The notes under the pieces were generated by a model. That model did no database searches. It saw only the letters and a program-made list of their open reading frames with translations, and was not told the DNA's origin. A DNA stretch of 35,168 nucleotides from an uncultured Candidatus Melainabacteria bacterium (GTDB lineage: Bacteria; Cyanobacteriota; Vampirovibrionia; Gastranaerophilales; Gastranaerophilaceae): assembly GCA_949741915.1 (NCBI GenBank), contig CATJOM010000056.1, forward strand, positions 1 through 35,168, in the 5' to 3' direction. Position numbers and translations under genes: made by a program. Positions 26,406-34,414 of this stretch are shown one piece after another (position 1 is the first letter of the stretch; each line of letters starts with the position of its first letter).

Positions 26406-27199
26406 TGTTTAAAGCACCTGCAAGTGTCGCGTTCAGCGTTTTTGGTTATGATATCAAATATTATGGTGTAATGCTTTTTTTTGCCATGCTTATTGGCATT
26501 TCAACAACGGTTTTTGTATCAAAAAAATATTATAAAAATATTGATTTAGATACTCTTCTAGATTTTTTTCCATGGCTTATTGTGATTTCAATAATTTCAG
26601 CAAGAATTTATTACGTTTTATTAAGTCTTGATTTCTACCTTAAATATCCAAAGGAAATCCCTGCAGTCTGGCATGGAGGGCTTGCAATCCATGGGGCTAT
26701 TTTTGGTGGCTTAATATTTGGCATTATTTATTTTAAAATTATTAAAAAATATCCAGTGCTGCCTTATGCGGATGTTGTATCATATGGACTTTCGCTTGGT
26801 CAGTCTATTGGAAGATGGGGAAATTTTTTTAACTCGGAAGCCTTTGGGACACCCTGTAATCTTCCTTGGAAATTATATATAGCACCGATAAACAGGCCGT
26901 TTGAATATATGTCAAGTGAATATTTTCACCCCACATTTCTATATGAATCAATCTGGGATATTTTTGTATTTTTTATCCTCTTTTTTGTTGTTCGAAAATT
27001 AGCTAAAAATACACCAGGCTTTATATTCTTTTCCTACCTTGCTCTTTATTCTCTTGGCAGAATCTTTATTGAAAATATTAGAATAGACAGTGTTTTAAAT
27101 ATAGTGGGCATTCCTGTTGCACTTTTAGTGAGCCTGATTGTCTTCTTGTTATCAATATTTGCACTTATTTATCTTACCAAAATGGCAATAAGGAAATAA
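26405..27199 (+). CDS. lgt: Phosphatidylglycerol-prolipoprotein diacylglyceryl transferase
   Basis: Inner-membrane enzyme that transfers diacylglycerol from phosphatidylglycerol to the cysteine of prolipoproteins, the first step of lipoprotein maturation. The 264 residues contain about seven hydrophobic segments. Family motifs are present: WHGGLAIHGAIFGG at about residues 90-103 with the conserved His, the Lgt signature GRWGNFFNSEAFG at about 136-148, HPTFLYESIWD, and LGRIFIENIR near the C-terminus. There is no Shine-Dalgarno sequence; translation is probably coupled to the TPR gene through the TAATG overlap. A hairpin terminator lies about 175 bases downstream. Confidence 0.96.
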   Translation: MFKAPASVAFSVFGYDIKYYGVMLFFAMLIGISTTVFVSKKYYKNIDLDTLLDFFPWLIVISIISARIYYVLLSLDFYLKYPKEIPAVWHGGLAIHGAIFGGLIFGIIYFKIIKKYPVLPYADVVSYGLSLGQSIGRWGNFFNSEAFGTPCNLPWKLYIAPINRPFEYMSSEYFHPTFLYESIWDIFVFFILFFVVRKLAKNTPGFIFFSYLALYSLGRIFIENIRIDSVLNIVGIPVALLVSLIVFLLSIFALIYLTKMAIRK

Positions 27200-27373
27200 A
27201 GAGATAGCAAGATTATATTTGTAAATTCTAAATTTTGTGAATATATTCTGCTAGGCTTTCAAGATTTTATTTTGCCCAGAACCTAATAATCTCTTTTACT
27301 TATTTTATTATAGAATTTTCTAAATACAGGAGTGAAAGCGAGAATCCTTATTGATTATTTATCACAAGACAAC

Positions 27374-27419
27374 AAAATTGCCTGCTTTGTATAGTGATGT
27401 TCAAAACAGGCAATTTTTT
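27374..27419. terminator. Bidirectional terminator between lgt and gpmI
   Basis: AAAATTGCCTG (27374-27384) pairs with CAGGCAATTTT (27407-27417), with TTTG/CAAA extending the stem inwards. It is followed by T runs on both strands, suiting the two convergent genes. Confidence 0.85.
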
Positions 27420-27453
27420 ATGGTATTTTTTCAAATGGCGCAACTATACTAAA

Positions 27454-28971
27454 TTAATGCTCTATCATTGATTTTCCACTCATCTCTTCGGGCTTTTGGA
27501 TTCCCATTAAATCAAGCACGGTTGGTGCAATGTCGCATAGGGCACCGGTTTCTCTTAACTTATAATGTTCTTTATCAACAACAATAAATGGCACAATATT
27601 TGTCGTGTGGGCTGTTTGCGGAGCATGGGTTTTTTCATTAAACATGCTTTCGGCATTTCCATGATCTGCTGTGATTATCATCCTAACGCCATTTTCAAGA
27701 GCTTTCTTGGAAATTTTTCCAATGCAGTCATCTACAGCTTCAATAGCCTTTATTGCTGCATCCATCGAGCCTGTGTGGCCTACCATATCAGGGTTTGCGA
27801 AGTTTACAAGAATAAACCCATATTCATCATTGTTCAATGCTTGTAGTACATTGTCACAGACTTCATAAGCACTCATCTCGGGTTTCATATCATAGGTTGC
27901 AACCTTTGGAGAAGCTACAAGCTTGCGCACTTCAAGTTTTCCAGGTTCTTCTACGCCACCGTTAAAGAAAAACGTGATATGGGCATATTTTTCCGTTTCT
28001 GCGGTTCTAAATTGCTTAACGTTGTTTTCATCAAGCACATCACCTAAAATATTGGTCAAATGCTGCGGCTTGAAGGCAACGGCTAGGTCGAAATTCTCAT
28101 CATACTGTGTCATGCAGACATAGAATATATTCTTTAAAACCTTTTTGCGGTTGAATCCATCAAAGTCGGCGAAGGTCAAAGCCTTTGTAATTTCTCTTGC
28201 TCTGTCTGGCCTGTAATTAAAGAATATGATTGAATCTCCATCGTTTATCCTATCGCCTCCGATGACAGCAGGTTCTACAAATTCATCGCTTATATCTTTG
28301 GCATATGATTCTTTTATGGCATCAATTGCGCTATTTGCCTTATTGCCTTCGCCTAAAACAAGGCAGTTATAGGCTTTTTCTACCCTGTCCCATCTATTGT
28401 CCCTATCCATAACATAATATCTGCCAATAACACTAGCAACTGGTGGTAGATCGTATTTTTTTAATGTTTTCTCAACTTCTGAAACAAACGTTTCAGCGCT
28501 TCTTGGCGGGGTATCTCTGCCATCAAGGAATGTATGAACGTAAACTTTTTTTAAGGAATTCTCTGCAGCCATCTTTATTAAGGCTTCAAGATGTTTCATG
28601 GAGCTATGAACACCTCCTGATGAGGTTAAGCCCATAATATGAAGTGCCCCACCTGTTTCTTTGGCGTGCTTTATAGCATGCAAAAATTCTTCATTTTTGA
28701 AGAATTCTCCTTCATCTATTGCTTTATTAATTCTTGTGAGCTCTTGATATACAACCCTTCCGGCACCGATATTTAGGTGTCCCACCTCGGAATTTCCCAT
28801 TTGGCCCTCAGGAAGCCCCACATTCAATCCGTCAGCATGGATTGTTGTATTTGACATATTTTTTAGTAAACCATCAAAATTCGGCGTGCTGGCGGCCTCT
28901 ATTGCGTTATATTTTTTATCTTTTGAAATTCCCCAGCCGTCTAAAATGCACAGCAAAACTCTTTTGTCCAT
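27454..28971 (-). CDS. gpmI: 2,3-bisphosphoglycerate-independent phosphoglycerate mutase
   Basis: Glycolytic/gluconeogenic enzyme that interconverts 3- and 2-phosphoglycerate with two Mn ions and no bisphosphoglycerate cofactor. The 505-residue length is normal. Visible parts are the N-terminal metal site (CILDGWG, D11), the catalytic serine S61 in GNSEVGHLNIGAG, the substrate-binding LDGRDTPPRSAE at about 150, and the C-terminal metal ligands in NPDMVGHTG, TADHGNAE and HAPQTAHT. AGAGGAT lies upstream of the ATG at 28971. It is transcribed alone, and diverges from the 149-residue hypothetical gene with a 62-base gap. Confidence 0.97.
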   Translation of the reverse strand: MDKRVLLCILDGWGISKDKKYNAIEAASTPNFDGLLKNMSNTTIHADGLNVGLPEGQMGNSEVGHLNIGAGRVVYQELTRINKAIDEGEFFKNEEFLHAIKHAKETGGALHIMGLTSSGGVHSSMKHLEALIKMAAENSLKKVYVHTFLDGRDTPPRSAETFVSEVEKTLKKYDLPPVASVIGRYYVMDRDNRWDRVEKAYNCLVLGEGNKANSAIDAIKESYAKDISDEFVEPAVIGGDRINDGDSIIFFNYRPDRAREITKALTFADFDGFNRKKVLKNIFYVCMTQYDENFDLAVAFKPQHLTNILGDVLDENNVKQFRTAETEKYAHITFFFNGGVEEPGKLEVRKLVASPKVATYDMKPEMSAYEVCDNVLQALNNDEYGFILVNFANPDMVGHTGSMDAAIKAIEAVDDCIGKISKKALENGVRMIITADHGNAESMFNEKTHAPQTAHTTNIVPFIVVDKEHYKLRETGALCDIAPTVLDLMGIQKPEEMSGKSMIEH

Positions 28972-28997
28972 TTGTTACATCCTCTTCTATTCTGCTA

Positions 28998-29026
28998 TAG
29001 CCAATATACCATAAAAATGTTAGAAT
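28998..29026 (+). promoter_or_regulatory. Predicted leaderless promoter of the 149-residue gene
   Basis: TAGCCA (28998-29003) and TAGAAT (29021-29026) are 17 bases apart. Seven bases separate the -10 from the ATG at 29034, and there is no Shine-Dalgarno sequence. The -35 is weak (4 of 6 bases). Confidence 0.4.
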
Positions 29027-29033
29027 AATTATT

Positions 29034-29483
29034 ATGCAAAACCATATCCTTCAAAATACAAACAAAAACACGTTTGATTCATCACTAAAACCCTTGCTTG
29101 ACAATGCAATTGGGATGACTAGTCCATTTGCATCAAGAATAAAAAGTCCTGCTTCTAATTATAATCTTGAAATTTCTCAAAAACAGATTGAGATTTTGGA
29201 GGATGCAATCAGGCGTTATGAAAAACTTGAAGATATAAAAAAGTTTTCACATCTTGCGCTTGAAGATATTGAAAATGTGACCGAAGAAGATATCCAAAGA
29301 GCCCTTGAAATTGAAAATATGGTCTCCATTGAGGATGAAAAAGCTGTTTTAAACCTGATTCAGAATGAAGGGTTTTTAAAAGACTTGGAAAGTTCAGATT
29401 TTTCAAAACTTTTATCCAAAACTCCCCTAACTGAAGATGACACCACTTTTATTGATGATGATTTTTCGGACTTTGATTTCTAA
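29034..29483 (+). CDS. Hypothetical acidic helical protein
   Basis: A 149-residue protein of unknown function. The N-terminus is polar (QNHILQNTNKNTFDSSLKP). The central part is predicted to be helical with possible short coiled coil (NLEISQKQIEILEDAIRRYEKL). The C-terminus is strongly acidic (DDTTFIDDDFSDFDF). It has no signal peptide or membrane segment. It diverges from gpmI and is followed by the cysteine-cluster gene 114 bases later. The codon use is like its neighbours, and the acidic, repetitive style resembles other small lineage-specific proteins here. Confidence 0.6.
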   Translation: MQNHILQNTNKNTFDSSLKPLLDNAIGMTSPFASRIKSPASNYNLEISQKQIEILEDAIRRYEKLEDIKKFSHLALEDIENVTEEDIQRALEIENMVSIEDEKAVLNLIQNEGFLKDLESSDFSKLLSKTPLTEDDTTFIDDDFSDFDF

Positions 29484-29597
29484 AAATCAAGCTGCAAGTC
29501 ATTTTCATTGTTGTAATTACAAGATAAACAGCTAGGCTTCCTCTCCTTTTTCTTTTAAAGTTTTATAAACTTTTACAGACTGCCAAACATAACGCTA

Positions 29598-30119
29598 ATG
29601 AAAATAAAAAACATAATAATATTTAAAACCCTAAAATGCGCTATAAGACCATACATGCGGTTTATTCTTTGTTATAAAAAATATTTTTTAAAACTAAAGC
29701 TTAAATTAAGGAAATTTTTCTATAAAAGAATCCTGGGTAAAAAATACTACAGGATAGGCAAATGCAGCCGCTGCGGCCGTTGCTGTAAAAATATCTATGT
29801 AAAACATGGAAAAAAATTTATCACCAATAAAAAGCTTTTTAACAGCCTAAAACCTTTACACCCCTTTTATTTTGACCTTGAAATAATAGGAAAAGATGAA
29901 ATAGGCCTGCTTTTTGCCTGTAAAAACCTTGATGAAAAAACAAAAATGTGTAAAATTCATAAGAAGCGTGCTAAAATTTGTCGCGATTATCCTATGGAAG
30001 AAATCCTCAAGATGGGCGGCACACTTGCAGAAAACTGTGGTTTTCATTTCGAGCCTATCGATAAATTTAAAGATATTTTAGACAAAGAAAAAAGAAAAAA
30101 CACCGCTAAGCATAGCTAA
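29598..30119 (+). CDS. YkgJ-family cysteine cluster protein
   Basis: A 173-residue protein with a very basic N-terminal ~50 residues (rich in Lys, Arg, Phe and Tyr). A YkgJ-type cysteine cluster follows: CSRCGRCCKN at about residues 57-66, FACKN, then KMCKIHKKRAKICRDYPMEE. The cluster probably binds iron or zinc, or a small Fe-S centre; the biochemical role of the family is not established. A further Cys lies in LAENCGFHF. The basic N-terminal extension might contact membrane or RNA; this is a guess. No Shine-Dalgarno sequence is visible before the ATG at 29598. Confidence 0.8.
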   Translation: MKIKNIIIFKTLKCAIRPYMRFILCYKKYFLKLKLKLRKFFYKRILGKKYYRIGKCSRCGRCCKNIYVKHGKKFITNKKLFNSLKPLHPFYFDLEIIGKDEIGLLFACKNLDEKTKMCKIHKKRAKICRDYPMEEILKMGGTLAENCGFHFEPIDKFKDILDKEKRKNTAKHS

Positions 30120-30272
30120 ATGCCAAAATATACCTGTAGAGTATTTGTATGCCTAAGTCTTTATCGCTATTTTGCAGCATGTGTCTTGCAATGTCTTGAT
30201 GCATAAATAATGAAACTAAATTTTTAGTATGCCAAATTACACAGGTTGCAAGAATCTCTCCCAAGTTGCTTG

Positions 30273-31475
30273 CTAACAGTATTGATATATTCTTTCGGCT
30301 AAATCAAGCATTAACTTAGTTTTTGACACATTGTGAACTCTTATAATGTCAATGCCTTTAGTTCCAAAATAAAAGCTCAAGCCTGCCGTTAAATTGTCAA
30401 GTGTATCAAGGGTTTTATTGGCTGCATCGTCATTATAAGATGTGAATTTATTTTCATCTAAAATGCTTTTTATGAATCTTTTCCTTGAAAGTCCCGCAAG
30501 CACTCGAAAACCCATACTCTTAAACTCTTCAATTCTTGTTAAAACTTCAAAATTTTGTTCATTATTTTTTGCAAAGCCAAAACCAGGGTCGATTATAATT
30601 TTTTCAGGTTTAACTCCTGCCTCAAGCGCTTTTTGAACCCTTGCTTGTAGTTCAAAATAAACTTCATCCATTACGTTAATATAATGATTTAGATTGTCCA
30701 TATCCTCTGGTGTGCCTCTAGAGTGCATAATTACAGTCTCAAGCCCTGTCTCATTAACAATTTTTGGCATATCCTTATCATGGGTAAAACCTGAAACATC
30801 GTTGATAATATCTGCCCCAAAATCCGCCATTCGCTGTGCAGTCATCGCATTTCTGGTATCTATACTTATTTTAATTTCCGAATTTTTTCTTAACTCTTTA
30901 ATAACGGGCAAAATTCTCTCTATCTCGATTTCAGGAAGTACTCCTTTGCTTCCTGGGCGCGTACTCTCGGCTCCTATATCTATAATTCTAGCCCCTTCTT
31001 CTATCATTTTTAGGGCATGGTCTATTGCTTTTTTTGGTTCTAAAAATCTGCCGCCATCTGAAAACGAATTGTCTGTTATATTTAAAATACCCATTATTTC
31101 AGGCCGAATGCAACTGTTGCAGCTGTTAAAAATTTCAATTTGCTTTATAATTTCAATGGATAGTTTTCCCATTGAAAATTGCTGATTTTTTAATTTTTCA
31201 GCTATAGTTTGCATCTGTGCTGCTGTTGCAGAGAGAATAATATTGCTTTTGCCAACACTGTGGTTTAATACACCAAAATGCACAGCTGCATCAGCATTGG
31301 AGGCTAGTGCGGTTTGTTTTATTATTGTTGCCTGAACTGGCGACAGGTCATAAATTTTAATATTTAAAAATTTATGTTTTAATGCCCCTAAATCAAGATA
31401 TGACGGGCTAAAGCCTATGTTTTTAATTTCTTTTTTTATATTATTGCTTAAAATTCTTCTTACTTTAAATTGCAT
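30273..31475 (-). CDS. folP: Dihydropteroate synthase with N-terminal extension
   Basis: Condenses p-aminobenzoate with 6-hydroxymethyl-dihydropterin pyrophosphate in folate synthesis. The TIM-barrel domain starts near residue 125. Its motifs are GILNITDNSFSDGG (canonically with TPDS), IDIGAESTRPGS, ISIDTRN, INDVSGF, IIDPGFGFAKN, LAGLSRKRFI and IRVHNVSK. The first ~124 residues (from RRILSNNIKKEIKNIGF to SMGKLSIEII) form an extra alpha/beta domain, as in some clostridial-type homologues (recalled, not checked). The ATG at 31475 has no Shine-Dalgarno sequence; TAAAAT ends six bases before it, so a leaderless mRNA is predicted. It diverges from rplY across a 75-base region with interlocking promoters. 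Confidence 0.95.
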   Translation of the reverse strand: MQFKVRRILSNNIKKEIKNIGFSPSYLDLGALKHKFLNIKIYDLSPVQATIIKQTALASNADAAVHFGVLNHSVGKSNIILSATAAQMQTIAEKLKNQQFSMGKLSIEIIKQIEIFNSCNSCIRPEIMGILNITDNSFSDGGRFLEPKKAIDHALKMIEEGARIIDIGAESTRPGSKGVLPEIEIERILPVIKELRKNSEIKISIDTRNAMTAQRMADFGADIINDVSGFTHDKDMPKIVNETGLETVIMHSRGTPEDMDNLNHYINVMDEVYFELQARVQKALEAGVKPEKIIIDPGFGFAKNNEQNFEVLTRIEEFKSMGFRVLAGLSRKRFIKSILDENKFTSYNDDAANKTLDTLDNLTAGLSFYFGTKGIDIIRVHNVSKTKLMLDLAERIYQYC

Positions 31476-31516
31476 TTTACTATTTTACAAATATAATTAA
31501 CATAGTGCAATGCACT
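31470..31516. promoter_or_regulatory. Interlocked folP/rplY promoters with a dyad
   Basis: Minus strand (folP): TTGCAC (31510-31505) and TAAAAT (31487-31482) are 17 bases apart and end six bases before the ATG. Plus strand (rplY): TTGCAT (31470-31475) and TATAAT (31492-31497) are 16 bases apart, with a predicted start near 31504. A perfect dyad AGTGCA-A-TGCACT (31504-31516) covers the folP -35 and the start of the rplY transcript, making it a possible operator. The rplY -35 overlaps the folP start codon. Confidence 0.5.
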
Positions 31517-31550
31517 TTTGTGGAAAAATAATTAAAACTAGGAGATAAAA

Positions 31551-31838
31551 ATGAGCGAACAGACAATTGTAAAAATCAGTGCTGAAAACAGAAATATGGA
31601 TAAAAATCCGCGCCAATTAAGAAGTGAAGGCATTCTTCCTGCAACAGTTTATGGCAAAGGTATGGATTCAAAAAGCATTCAAATTAACGCCCATGAATTC
31701 GCTATGGCATACAAGAATGCAAAAAATGCCGTTTATGAAATCACTCTTGGTAAGGAAACTTTTAAAACCGTTGTGCAGGAAGCACAAATGCAGTATTCAG
31801 ATAATAAATTGATGAATGTTGAATTTAAACTTGCATAA
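31551..31838 (+). CDS. rplY: Ribosomal protein bL25, short form
   Basis: A 95-residue bL25-type protein that binds 5S rRNA in the large ribosomal subunit. Typical features are the N-terminal NPRQLRSEGILPATVYGKG, the central AVYEITLGKE, and the end MNVEFKLA. It is the short form, like E. coli L25, without the C-terminal CTC domain. AGGAG lies eight bases before the ATG at 31551. It has its own promoter with a ~47-base leader and a weak terminator after the stop. Confidence 0.9.
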   Translation: MSEQTIVKISAENRNMDKNPRQLRSEGILPATVYGKGMDSKSIQINAHEFAMAYKNAKNAVYEITLGKETFKTVVQEAQMQYSDNKLMNVEFKLA

Positions 31839-31855
31839 ATTTTGTGCAATTTTTT
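31827..31855 (+). terminator. Weak terminator of rplY
   Basis: TTGCA (31831-31835) pairs with TGCAA (31845-31849) and is followed by six T. Flanking A and T bases extend the stem slightly. It overlaps the rplY stop codon. Confidence 0.45.
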
Positions 31856-31888
31856 GTTGCTTTACAAGTAAGTTTATATTTTAAATGT

Positions 31889-32200
31889 TTATGCCGAATC
31901 TTTATTTTCACCAATATTGTCTATATTTGTTGAATAAAATTCGGCATAATCGTTTAGCGAATTTATAAAATGATTGTATCTTTCAATCCTGAGTTTTAGC
32001 CAAGCCAGCATAGAATTTGAGCCCTTAATTCTTACAATTCTTGTTTGTGCAAAGCATTTTCTTGCAGTGTAGTATTTTTCTTCAAAAAATGTTTGGCATT
32101 TGCAGTTTAATTCATCCGCAAGCTCATAGAGCGTTTCTAGCCATGCGCTTTGCACGTTTGCTTCATCAATTCTAAATTCCAGTGTTGAATTTTGCGCCAT
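31889..32200 (-). CDS. Hypothetical 103-residue protein
   Basis: I do not recognise this small soluble protein. It starts MAQNSTLEFRIDEANVQSAW and appears largely helical. It has a cluster of two cysteines (LNCKCQTFFEEKYY) and a third one (RKCFAQTRIVRIKG), and an amphipathic segment LAWLKLRIERYNHF. The ATG at 32200 was chosen because AGAGGTG (32213-32207 on the minus strand) lies at ideal distance; the upstream in-frame GTG at 32209 is part of that ribosome binding site. It converges on rplY. Confidence 0.65.
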   Translation of the reverse strand: MAQNSTLEFRIDEANVQSAWLETLYELADELNCKCQTFFEEKYYTARKCFAQTRIVRIKGSNSMLAWLKLRIERYNHFINSLNDYAEFYSTNIDNIGENKDSA

Positions 32201-32347
32201 ATTTGTCACCTCTTAAATATTATTTGTAGGCTGATTCATAGTTATTTATATTACCTAGATGGGAAAATTTGCTAAATACGACATTTATAGTATGCTATTA
32301 TTATGTCTTAATTATATCAAAGTTATTGCGTTTTTAAAGGGTTGGCA

Positions 32348-32686
32348 ATGAAATTTTGTAAAGTTTTGTTAAATGGTGAAGTGCTTTTCGAAAAGGCTCG
32401 TCTTATGAATTCTTTTTTTGAAAGACTTACGGGGCTTATGTTTCAGGAGCATCCTAAGCATAAAGTCTTAATATTTAAGGACTGCACCTCGATTCATTCT
32501 TTTTTTTGCTTACTGACTTTTAATGCTCTATTTATCGGAAAAAATGGTAAAATCTTGAATCATTTTACGAATATTTCAAGAAATAAAATTCTGCCTGTGG
32601 TTTTTGGCGCAAAATATACTATAGAATACCTTGAAAAACCCCTGAATTTCAGCTTAAATGATATAATAGAGATTGTCGAAATCTAG
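32348..32686 (+). CDS. DUF192 family protein
   Basis: A 112-residue protein with the DUF192 pattern: LMNSFFERLTGLMFQEHPKHKVLIF, then CTSIHSFFCLLTFNALFIGKNGKIL, and VFGAKYTIEYLEKPLNF. The fold is a small beta barrel of unknown biochemical role. Here the hallmark GLMFR...M.F....  I..FWMK region reads GLMFQ and SIHSFFC, and no signal peptide is present. The ATG at 32348 was chosen over the TTG two codons upstream because AAGGG lies just before. It ends 29 bases before uvrC and probably forms an operon with it. Confidence 0.75.
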   Translation: MKFCKVLLNGEVLFEKARLMNSFFERLTGLMFQEHPKHKVLIFKDCTSIHSFFCLLTFNALFIGKNGKILNHFTNISRNKILPVVFGAKYTIEYLEKPLNFSLNDIIEIVEI

Positions 32687-32715
32687 AATTTTAGTCTTAA
32701 TATTACTTAATAATT

Positions 32716-34392
32716 ATGCCAAAAGAAAATGTGTCAAAATTTGTTCTAGAACAAGTAAAAATGATGCCCAAACTCCCTGGGTGTTATCAGTATTATGATG
32801 CTAAAAACGAGGTTATATACGTTGGAAAGGCAAAAAACCTCTACAATAGGGTAAAAAGCTATTTTGTAAATAATGACTCAATTAAGGTAAATGTTATGGT
32901 GCCAAAAATTGCCCGAATTGAGTGCATTGTGGTGGATAGCGAGGTTGAGGCATTAATTCTTGAAGCAGAGCTTATAAAAAAGTACAAACCAAGATATAAC
33001 GTACTTTTGAAGGATGATAAAAAATTTCCTTATTTTTTAATCACCGATGAAGAATACCCAAGAATTACCGTAGTTAGAAAAGCAAACAAAAACCCGCTGA
33101 AAGGTAAGTATTTCGGCCCTTACACCGATTCAAGGGCAATGTGGGCTACTCTTGAATTGTTAGGAAAAATTTTTCCCCTAAAAAAATGTAAAACTCCAAA
33201 ATTCACCTCTCGCCCTTGTCTTTACTACGATATAGGCCAATGCACAGCACCATGCCAAAAAATGATTTCGTCAGCTGAATATAAAAAAATTTTAAAAGAG
33301 GCCCAAATGTTCCTCTCTGGCAGACAGAATGAGCTTTTAAGTGCCCTTGAAGCTGAGATGAAAAAATATGCTAAAAATCTTGAATTCGAGAAGGCTGCAA
33401 GGTATCGAAACTCTTATCTTGACATTAAAAAAACAATGGAAAAGCAAAAAATTGTTTCTGAAAACACCAAGCTAAATCAGGATTTTATTGGCATTGTAAA
33501 ACAAAATAACCTGTATTCCGTTAGTATGCTTGAAATTCGGGAGGGCAGGCTTATAAATAAAAAAGATTTTGATTTCTCAAAATATTCTGGTGAAATTAGC
33601 GATGATTTAAATGAAGTTTCAAAGGCTGTAATGCGTGAATATTACTCCATTTTGGGCGATTCAGATATTCCAAAATCAATAATTTTAACAGCCCTGCCTG
33701 AGGATAAAAACATCTATGAGGCCTGGCTTTCAGGTAGATTGAATAAAAAAGTTACGCTTTCGCTCCCAAAAAATAAAAAAGAGGAGGAAATCCTTGCACT
33801 GGCACAGAAAAATGCTGAATTTAACGTGGAACAGCTTCGCTTGAAAGAGTTTGCGGCTCTTCAAAATGACTATAATGAAGTTGGAGCTTACATTCAGGAT
33901 AAATTGTCACTTTCAAAATTTCCTCACACGGTGGAATGCTACGATATATCGCATATTCAGGGCACAAATACGGTCGCAAGCCGTGTGGTGTTTGAAAATG
34001 GCATGCCAAAAAAATCTCAATACCGAAGATATAAGCTAAGAACTATTAAAAAAGGCGAAGTGGATGATTTCAAGAGTATGAGAGAGGTGCTGTCGCGACG
34101 TTTTAAGCGGATTACATCAGGGGATGACACACCGCCTGATTTAATCATAATTGATGGCGGAAAGGGGCAATTATCAAGCGTTGACGCCATAATGAAAGAA
34201 TTTAATTTGAAGATAGATCTTGTTTCTCTTGCAAAGCGTGAAGAGGAGGTATTTAAGCCAAACCAGCCAGATTCAATTATTTTTCCTCTGAAATCGCCTG
34301 CGCTGCATATGTTTCAGCGCATAAGAGACGAGGCTCACCGCTTTGCAGTCACGTACCACAAGCATTTGCGCAGTAAAAATATGCTAAAATAA
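32716..34392 (+). CDS. uvrC: Excinuclease ABC subunit C lacking the C-terminal HhH domain
   Basis: Nucleotide-excision-repair nuclease that, with UvrA and UvrB, cuts on both sides of a lesion. The 558 residues contain an N-terminal GIY-YIG nuclease (GCYQYYD...YVGKAKNLYNRVKSYF, about residues 22-50, with R45), a cysteine region CLYYDIGQCTAPC, a UVR domain that contacts UvrB (about 215-250), and the C-terminal RNase H-like nuclease (VECYDISHIQG, LIIIDGGKGQLS, RDEAHRFAVTYHK). The protein stops straight after that, without the ~50-residue tandem helix-hairpin-helix domain found in most UvrC. The last codons form a terminator arm, so the end looks genuine. There is no Shine-Dalgarno sequence. Confidence 0.95.
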   Translation: MPKENVSKFVLEQVKMMPKLPGCYQYYDAKNEVIYVGKAKNLYNRVKSYFVNNDSIKVNVMVPKIARIECIVVDSEVEALILEAELIKKYKPRYNVLLKDDKKFPYFLITDEEYPRITVVRKANKNPLKGKYFGPYTDSRAMWATLELLGKIFPLKKCKTPKFTSRPCLYYDIGQCTAPCQKMISSAEYKKILKEAQMFLSGRQNELLSALEAEMKKYAKNLEFEKAARYRNSYLDIKKTMEKQKIVSENTKLNQDFIGIVKQNNLYSVSMLEIREGRLINKKDFDFSKYSGEISDDLNEVSKAVMREYYSILGDSDIPKSIILTALPEDKNIYEAWLSGRLNKKVTLSLPKNKKEEEILALAQKNAEFNVEQLRLKEFAALQNDYNEVGAYIQDKLSLSKFPHTVECYDISHIQGTNTVASRVVFENGMPKKSQYRRYKLRTIKKGEVDDFKSMREVLSRRFKRITSGDDTPPDLIIIDGGKGQLSSVDAIMKEFNLKIDLVSLAKREEEVFKPNQPDSIIFPLKSPALHMFQRIRDEAHRFAVTYHKHLRSKNMLK

Positions 34393-34414
34393 CCCTAAAT
34401 TTTGGCATATTTTT
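34375..34414 (+). terminator. Terminator overlapping the end of uvrC
   Basis: AAAAATATGCTAAAAT (34375-34390) pairs with ATTTTGGCATATTTTT (34399-34414) over 16 positions including one T-G pair. The left arm is the last codons of uvrC, and the right arm ends in a T run. Confidence 0.8.

Noticed and set aside
27198-27296. Inverted repeat AAAGAGAT/ATCTCTTT as a small RNA
   Set aside because: The 8-bp arms are ~83 bases apart, with no promoter or compact structure between them; chance is likely in AT-rich DNA.
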